DNA of 64,000 nucleotides, from positions 248,001 through 312,000 of the forward strand of contig CAVPFA010000003.1 of the NCBI GenBank assembly GCA_963703655.1, in the 5' to 3' direction. The translations under genes and the position numbers were made by a program. The notes beneath the pieces are model-generated. The model saw only the letters and a program-made list of their open reading frames with translations. It made no database searches and was not told where the DNA came from. Shown here one piece after another: positions 60,132 through 64,000 of this stretch (the first letter of the stretch is position 1; the number at the start of each line of letters is the position of its first letter). This DNA is from CAVPFA01 sp963703655. Its GTDB lineage: Bacteria > Actinomycetota > Acidimicrobiia > Acidimicrobiales > Bog-793.

Positions 60132-62030
60132 TCAAGGCGGATCGGGCGACGATGATCCTTCTCGTGGCTGCTGTTCCGGGGGCTGTGGGGGACGGATGGG
60201 CATGGGCACGCGAGCCACGATGACATCCGGCCGGCGCCGGAGCTCGGAGGCGAGTATCAGGTCCACCTGGTTGTGCAGGAGGCGGTACCGGAGACGTTCG
60301 GGGATCACGACAGGAATGAGGACCACCACTTGGCACTCCCCGTTCTCTCGGAGCTCGTCGACCAGCCGCACGATCGGCTGCACGATCGATGCGTAGTCCG
60401 TGTGCAGGACCCGAAGTGGCACTCCGGGGTCCCACTCCCGCCAGAGCCGCTCGACGTCCATCTTCGGAAGCCCCACCGGCTCCGAGTCGAATGCGACCGT
60501 CACGGCCATGACCTGTTTCCCGAGCGAGATCGCCTCGGACAAGACGTGCTGGGTCAGTCTGGACACGTTCGTCACCGGCACCACGACGAGGGTGCGCTTG
60601 AGGTCGAGCGCCGGCGGAATGACCCCGATCCCCAGGTCCTTGCCAGCACGGGTGTAGTAGGCGGCGGTCCGGTTGAACAACAAGATCAGGAGCGGTATCG
60701 CCACCACGACCACCCACGCGCCCTCGACGAACTTGGTGAAGAGGAAGATCACTGTCGCGGTCGCGGTCACGGCCGCCCCGAGGCCGTTGATCGTGGCCCG
60801 CCGGTACCACCTCGGCGCTCGAGTCCGGCGCCAGTGAACTACGAGACCGGCTTGGGACAAGGTGAATCCGGTGAACACTCCGATGGCGAACAGCGGGATC
60901 AGGGTATTGGTGTTTCCGCCGACTGCGACCAGCAGCGCGGCGGAGAACGCGGCCAGGGCCAGGACCCCGTTGCCGAAGACCAACCGGCTGTCGCGCACCC
61001 CGAACAGGTGCGGCAGGTAGTTGTCCCTCGCCAGCAGGCTGGTCAGCACCGGCAAGCTTCCGAAAGAGGTATTCGCGGCGAGCGCGAGCACCAAGGTGAT
61101 GGTGAGGGAGACGACGTAGTAGGCCCAGTGCCGACCCACGGCGTACCCCATTATCTGGCTCAGCACGGTCTGGTTCGTCCTCGGCTGTACGTGGAACCGG
61201 TTCGACAGCACGGCCAGCCCGAGCAGCATCAGGCCCAGGATCACGCCGAGCAGGAGCTCGGTGCGCTTGGCTCGGGCGACCCGCGGTTCTTTGAAGAGCG
61301 GGACTCCGTTTGCGATCGCCTCCACGCCGGTGAGGGCGCTGCAGCCGGCCGAGAACGCCTTCAGGACGAGGAGCACGCTCAAGGCCTCCACCGCGTGCGT
61401 GGCGACTATCGACCTGCCGGGCTGACGGGTGCCCAATCCGAGCGGGTGGATCAGACCGACGGCGATGATGGCCAACAGCCCGACGATGAACACGAGCGTG
61501 GGGACGAGGAAGGCACGGGCGCCCTCACCGAGGCCACGGAGATTGAGCGCCGTCACGACCACGAGGATGGCGAGGCAGATCGGGACGGTGTACGAAGTCG
61601 TCGAGGGGAAGGCGGATGTGAACTGGCCCACGCCGGCGGCAATCGAGACCGCCACCGTCAGCGTGTAGTCGACGATGAGCGCGGCGCCGGCCAGCTCCCC
61701 GACCCGGGGCCCGAAGTTGTCGCGGGACACGGCGTACGCGCCTCCGCCGTGGGGGTAGGCGTCGATGACCTGCAGGTACGAGATCACCAGGATCACCAGC
61801 AGCAAGACGATCGCGATCGTCACCGGCAGGATGAGGTGCAGGACCGTCACGCCCACGCTGGCCAGGACGATCAGGATCGCCTCGGGCCCGTAGGCGACCG
61901 AGGTGAGCGCGTCGAGGGAGAGCGCCGCGAGGCCTTCGACCGGCGTGATCTGCTCGGTGGACGCCTCCTTGGACGAAAGTGGGCGCCCGACCAGGATCCG
62001 CCGGAGATTTCCCCGTTTGCTCATCGACAC
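60132..62030 (-). CDS. APC-superfamily transporter, KimA-like potassium/amino acid permease
   Basis: A 632-residue membrane protein with about 12 helices, starting MSKRGNLRRILVGRPLSS. It shows AYPHGGGAYAVSRDNFGPRV and GLGEGARAFLVPTLVFIVGL, and a C-terminal cytosolic domain (about 480-610) with LVVVPVTNVSRLTQHVLSEA and VIPVVIPERLRYRLLHNQVD. That tail and the length resemble KimA/YdaO-type potassium importers, but substrate choice among APC proteins cannot be read safely. The start is ATG 62030 or 62024. It is divergent from the aquaporin gene. Confidence 0.85.
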   Translation of the reverse strand: MSMSKRGNLRRILVGRPLSSKEASTEQITPVEGLAALSLDALTSVAYGPEAILIVLASVGVTVLHLILPVTIAIVLLLVILVISYLQVIDAYPHGGGAYAVSRDNFGPRVGELAGAALIVDYTLTVAVSIAAGVGQFTSAFPSTTSYTVPICLAILVVVTALNLRGLGEGARAFLVPTLVFIVGLLAIIAVGLIHPLGLGTRQPGRSIVATHAVEALSVLLVLKAFSAGCSALTGVEAIANGVPLFKEPRVARAKRTELLLGVILGLMLLGLAVLSNRFHVQPRTNQTVLSQIMGYAVGRHWAYYVVSLTITLVLALAANTSFGSLPVLTSLLARDNYLPHLFGVRDSRLVFGNGVLALAAFSAALLVAVGGNTNTLIPLFAIGVFTGFTLSQAGLVVHWRRTRAPRWYRRATINGLGAAVTATATVIFLFTKFVEGAWVVVVAIPLLILLFNRTAAYYTRAGKDLGIGVIPPALDLKRTLVVVPVTNVSRLTQHVLSEAISLGKQVMAVTVAFDSEPVGLPKMDVERLWREWDPGVPLRVLHTDYASIVQPIVRLVDELRENGECQVVVLIPVVIPERLRYRLLHNQVDLILASELRRRPDVIVARVPMPIRPPQPPEQQPREGSSSPDPP

Positions 62031-62165
62031 CCCGTCGCTCTCGGCGTACCGAACCAGGTCTGGACTCTAAGGGCTGGAGCTGGCACGCGAGCATTCAAAC
62101 CCGTCTGTCGCGCCAGGCAAACGAGGCAATAGATTGGGCGAGGAGCTGCACGATCGGGGGCACCT

Positions 62166-62984
62166 GTGGCTGAGGAGAGCGGCGATCCGCCGGCGGGCTC
62201 CGAGTACCTGCTCGAAGCCGTCGAGCATCGAGCCCGCAACACGATCAAGGACTTCAAGGACTTCAAGGACCCGCGTCAGGAGTGGCGGCGTCTCTTCTCG
62301 GAGCTTTTCGGGACCTTCTTCCTTTTGCTCGCCGCCGCCGGCGCACCGATGATGGGGACGGCCTTCCCCGACACCGTCAGCCGATCCGCGGCCGTCGTCG
62401 CGCCCGGGCTCACCGTGATGGCGATCATCTTGTTCATGGGCAGGGTGTCGGGCGCGCATCTCAATCCTGCGGTCAGCATCGCCTTCGCGCTCCGGGGCGA
62501 CTTCCCCTGGCGGCGAGTGCCGGGCTACGTCGTGGTCCAGCTGGGCGGCGCGGCACTCGGGGCCTGGTTTCTTCAAGGCGTGATCCACGTCTCGGCCGTC
62601 CACGGATCGAGCTACCCCGCAGCGGGCTACTCGGGGATCGACGCGCTGTTGATGGAGGCGGTCCTCACGGCCGGCCTCGTCAGCGTGATCCTCGGGACCG
62701 CATCGGGAGCCCAGAACGTCGGGCTCTTCGGAGCGCTCGCTGTGGGCGGCTACATCGCCTTGGCGGGCCTATGGGGTAGCCCGATCTCAGGCGCCTCGAT
62801 GAACCCCGCTCGCACCTTCGGCCCCGACCTCGTGGGCGCGGACTTTCGTCAGTACTGGGTGTACGTGGCGGGTCCGCTGCTCGGCGCGGTCGTCGCGGTC
62901 GTCACGGCGTTCCTGCTCAGGGGACGCGGCGGTGACCGCAGCTCCAAGACGGCCGCCCAGGGCGGGGCTATCTCGCGTACCTGA
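62166..62984 (+). CDS. aquaporin (MIP family channel)
   Basis: A 272-residue six-helix channel. Both NPA boxes are intact: GAHLNPAVSIAF and SMNPARTFGPDLVG. The Arg after the second NPA is present. The size, and the FGPD after the second NPA, favour a water-selective rather than glycerol-type channel. A 35-residue charged N-terminus with a repeated KDFKDF unit precedes the first helix. The GTG at 62166 is the start. Its end overlaps the convergent TIG-protein gene by 17 bases. Confidence 0.9.
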   Translation: MAEESGDPPAGSEYLLEAVEHRARNTIKDFKDFKDPRQEWRRLFSELFGTFFLLLAAAGAPMMGTAFPDTVSRSAAVVAPGLTVMAIILFMGRVSGAHLNPAVSIAFALRGDFPWRRVPGYVVVQLGGAALGAWFLQGVIHVSAVHGSSYPAAGYSGIDALLMEAVLTAGLVSVILGTASGAQNVGLFGALAVGGYIALAGLWGSPISGASMNPARTFGPDLVGADFRQYWVYVAGPLLGAVVAVVTAFLLRGRGGDRSSKTAAQGGAISRT

Positions 62985-64000
62985 AGGCAGCCCCCTTCAC
63001 GGCCCTCGTGAAACCCCTGCCGTTCTTGGAGCTCTCCAGGGTCTCGAGGGTGATCGACACGACGGACCCCGCCTTGCCGGGAGGCGCGGTGGCGACAACC
63101 AGATGGGTGTTCCCGCTGTCCAGGACCGCCGGGACGTTCTCGAAGTGCTTGGCCGCCACCTTGCCGAACCTCACGCCGACCACGAAGCCGAGGTTCACCC
63201 CGCCGATGAAGACCTTGGTACCGCCTTTCGCCGGGCCGGACTTCGGCGACGAGGAGACCACCGATGGGTCCCCCGGCGGGTAGTAGGTGAATATGTCGCC
63301 CGTCGGCCGGGCGACGCTGCAGCCCGACGTGGTGCACACCTGCACCTCGTCGACACCAGGGTTCGAGTTGGGGGTCGTCAGGGTGATCTCCGAGTTGCTC
63401 AGGACGGTCAAGTCGAAGCTCGACGTCGCTGAGAACGGCACTCCGCCTGGCACGAACTCATCTGTGAACCCCACCACGAAGGCGGCGCCGAACCCCGATC
63501 CCTTGATGGTCAGCTTCGTGCCCCCGATGGACGATCCCGCGGCCGGTGACGAGCCGGTCGAGACCGACGTCACCTCCGGCGTCGGGGCGAAGACGACCCG
63601 TGTCTGGTTGCTCGGCGCCGGCGCGGGGGCGGAGATGTTCCCGGAGTTCGGGCTCGCCAGGGTCTGGATGTAGAACGGCACCGAGAACGCCGCACGCCTG
63701 TTCGGTATCCTGGCGGGCCCCGGCATCACGAATTGGATCTTCGTGGCCGAGATGTAGGAGATCCCTGGGGAGAAGAAGGAGTTGTAGAGGTTGGGCGCGC
63801 CACCGCCGTCGAGCCACTCGAATCCGAGGACGGCGAACCCGACTCCGGTCAGGGTCACGACCGTGCCGCCTGCTTCGCTCGCGTAGGACTTGCCGTTCGC
63901 CGCGACATCCGCGGTGAGTCCCGTGATTCGAGGCGTCGGGAGGTAGTCGAACTCGGTCGGCTGCGGAGCGGCCTCGCACCCGCACCCGGCCGGCGGCGTG
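62968..64000 (-). CDS. IPT/TIG-repeat surface protein, 5' part outside the window
   Basis: The frame is open to the right edge, so the N-terminus is missing. At least 344 residues are seen with three immunoglobulin-like TIG units: LPTPRITGLTADVAANGKSY with GGTVVTLTGVGFAVLG, then STGSSPAAGSSIGGTKLTIK, then SSSPKSGPAKGGTKVFIGGV. Segments rich in Ser, Gly and Pro link them. Such repeats are typical of secreted or wall-attached adhesins in actinobacteria. A Cys pair (CTTSGC) lies in the second unit. No anchor motif is seen at the C-terminus, which ends AAFRYAR. Confidence 0.8.
   Translation of the reverse strand, partial: TPPAGCGCEAAPQPTEFDYLPTPRITGLTADVAANGKSYASEAGGTVVTLTGVGFAVLGFEWLDGGGAPNLYNSFFSPGISYISATKIQFVMPGPARIPNRRAAFSVPFYIQTLASPNSGNISAPAPAPSNQTRVVFAPTPEVTSVSTGSSPAAGSSIGGTKLTIKGSGFGAAFVVGFTDEFVPGGVPFSATSSFDLTVLSNSEITLTTPNSNPGVDEVQVCTTSGCSVARPTGDIFTYYPPGDPSVVSSSPKSGPAKGGTKVFIGGVNLGFVVGVRFGKVAAKHFENVPAVLDSGNTHLVVATAPPGKAGSVVSITLETLESSKNGRGFTRAVKGAAFRYAR

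Overview
The window is a GC-rich, densely coded bacterial segment. Ku with a split LigD, a fused response regulator/thioredoxin-reductase-like protein followed by a cyclic-nucleotide-binding kinase, TIGR03083/TIGR03086-type proteins, frequent GTG starts and short start/stop overlaps point to an actinobacterium (Actinomycetota). An Acidimicrobiia-like or Thermoleophilia-like lineage is a guess, because there is no rRNA gene here. I see no tRNA, rRNA, CRISPR array, insertion sequence or prophage.

Region 1 (1-17891, all minus strand) is one long exopolysaccharide/capsule operon read right to left: NAD-sugar epimerase, chain-length regulator, DegT aminotransferase, second epimerase, an HPr-kinase-like P-loop protein, a divergent RtcB-family (RNA ligase fold) protein, Wzy-like polymerase, GT4 glycosyltransferase, methyltransferase-like protein, aminoglycoside-phosphotransferase-fold protein, Wzx-like flippase, PIG-L deacetylase, sugar transferase, FemAB-type acyltransferase, UDP-glucose dehydrogenase, methyltransferase and the start of a further gene. 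Most junctions are 4-base ATGA/GTGA/TTGA overlaps. The RtcB-like protein inside a polysaccharide operon, next to the HprK-like protein, is the most unusual content of the window.

Region 2 (17892-31603) starts with a 560-bp spacer containing repeats, then a small orphan histidine kinase and RsgA, followed by a metabolic set: acyl-ACP desaturase, malic enzyme, acyl-CoA dehydrogenase, nucleoside deaminase, kynureninase and ProS. It ends with a detoxification-like cluster: an ArsR-SRPBCC-TIGR03086 triple fusion, a double VOC protein and a TIGR03083 protein.

Region 3 (31661-45936) holds an alpha/beta hydrolase, a split NHEJ system (LigD polymerase, LigD phosphoesterase-ligase, Ku) with a membrane GGDEF-EAL protein between ligase and Ku, an amidohydrolase, a duplicated YbjQ-like protein, a secreted CHAP hydrolase with three C-terminal repeats, MoaA and several small genes including an internally deleted DUF2332 protein.

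Region 4 (45946-55999) holds the response-regulator/TrxR fusion, its cNMP-binding histidine kinase, a methyltransferase, a zinc-ribbon protein, a type IV pilin with terminator, and hypothetical proteins. Region 5 (54499-64000) holds a flavin/ferredoxin-type reductase with a sulfite-oxidase-fold molybdenum protein, a DHA2 exporter, a two-subunit N,N-dimethylformamidase, a KimA-like APC transporter, an aquaporin and a TIG-repeat protein running off the right edge.

Eight single-base reading-frame breaks occur in otherwise intact, recognisable genes. Seven of them need one base removed. This looks more like insertion-biased sequencing or assembly error than real gene decay, so the affected genes are best treated as probably functional.
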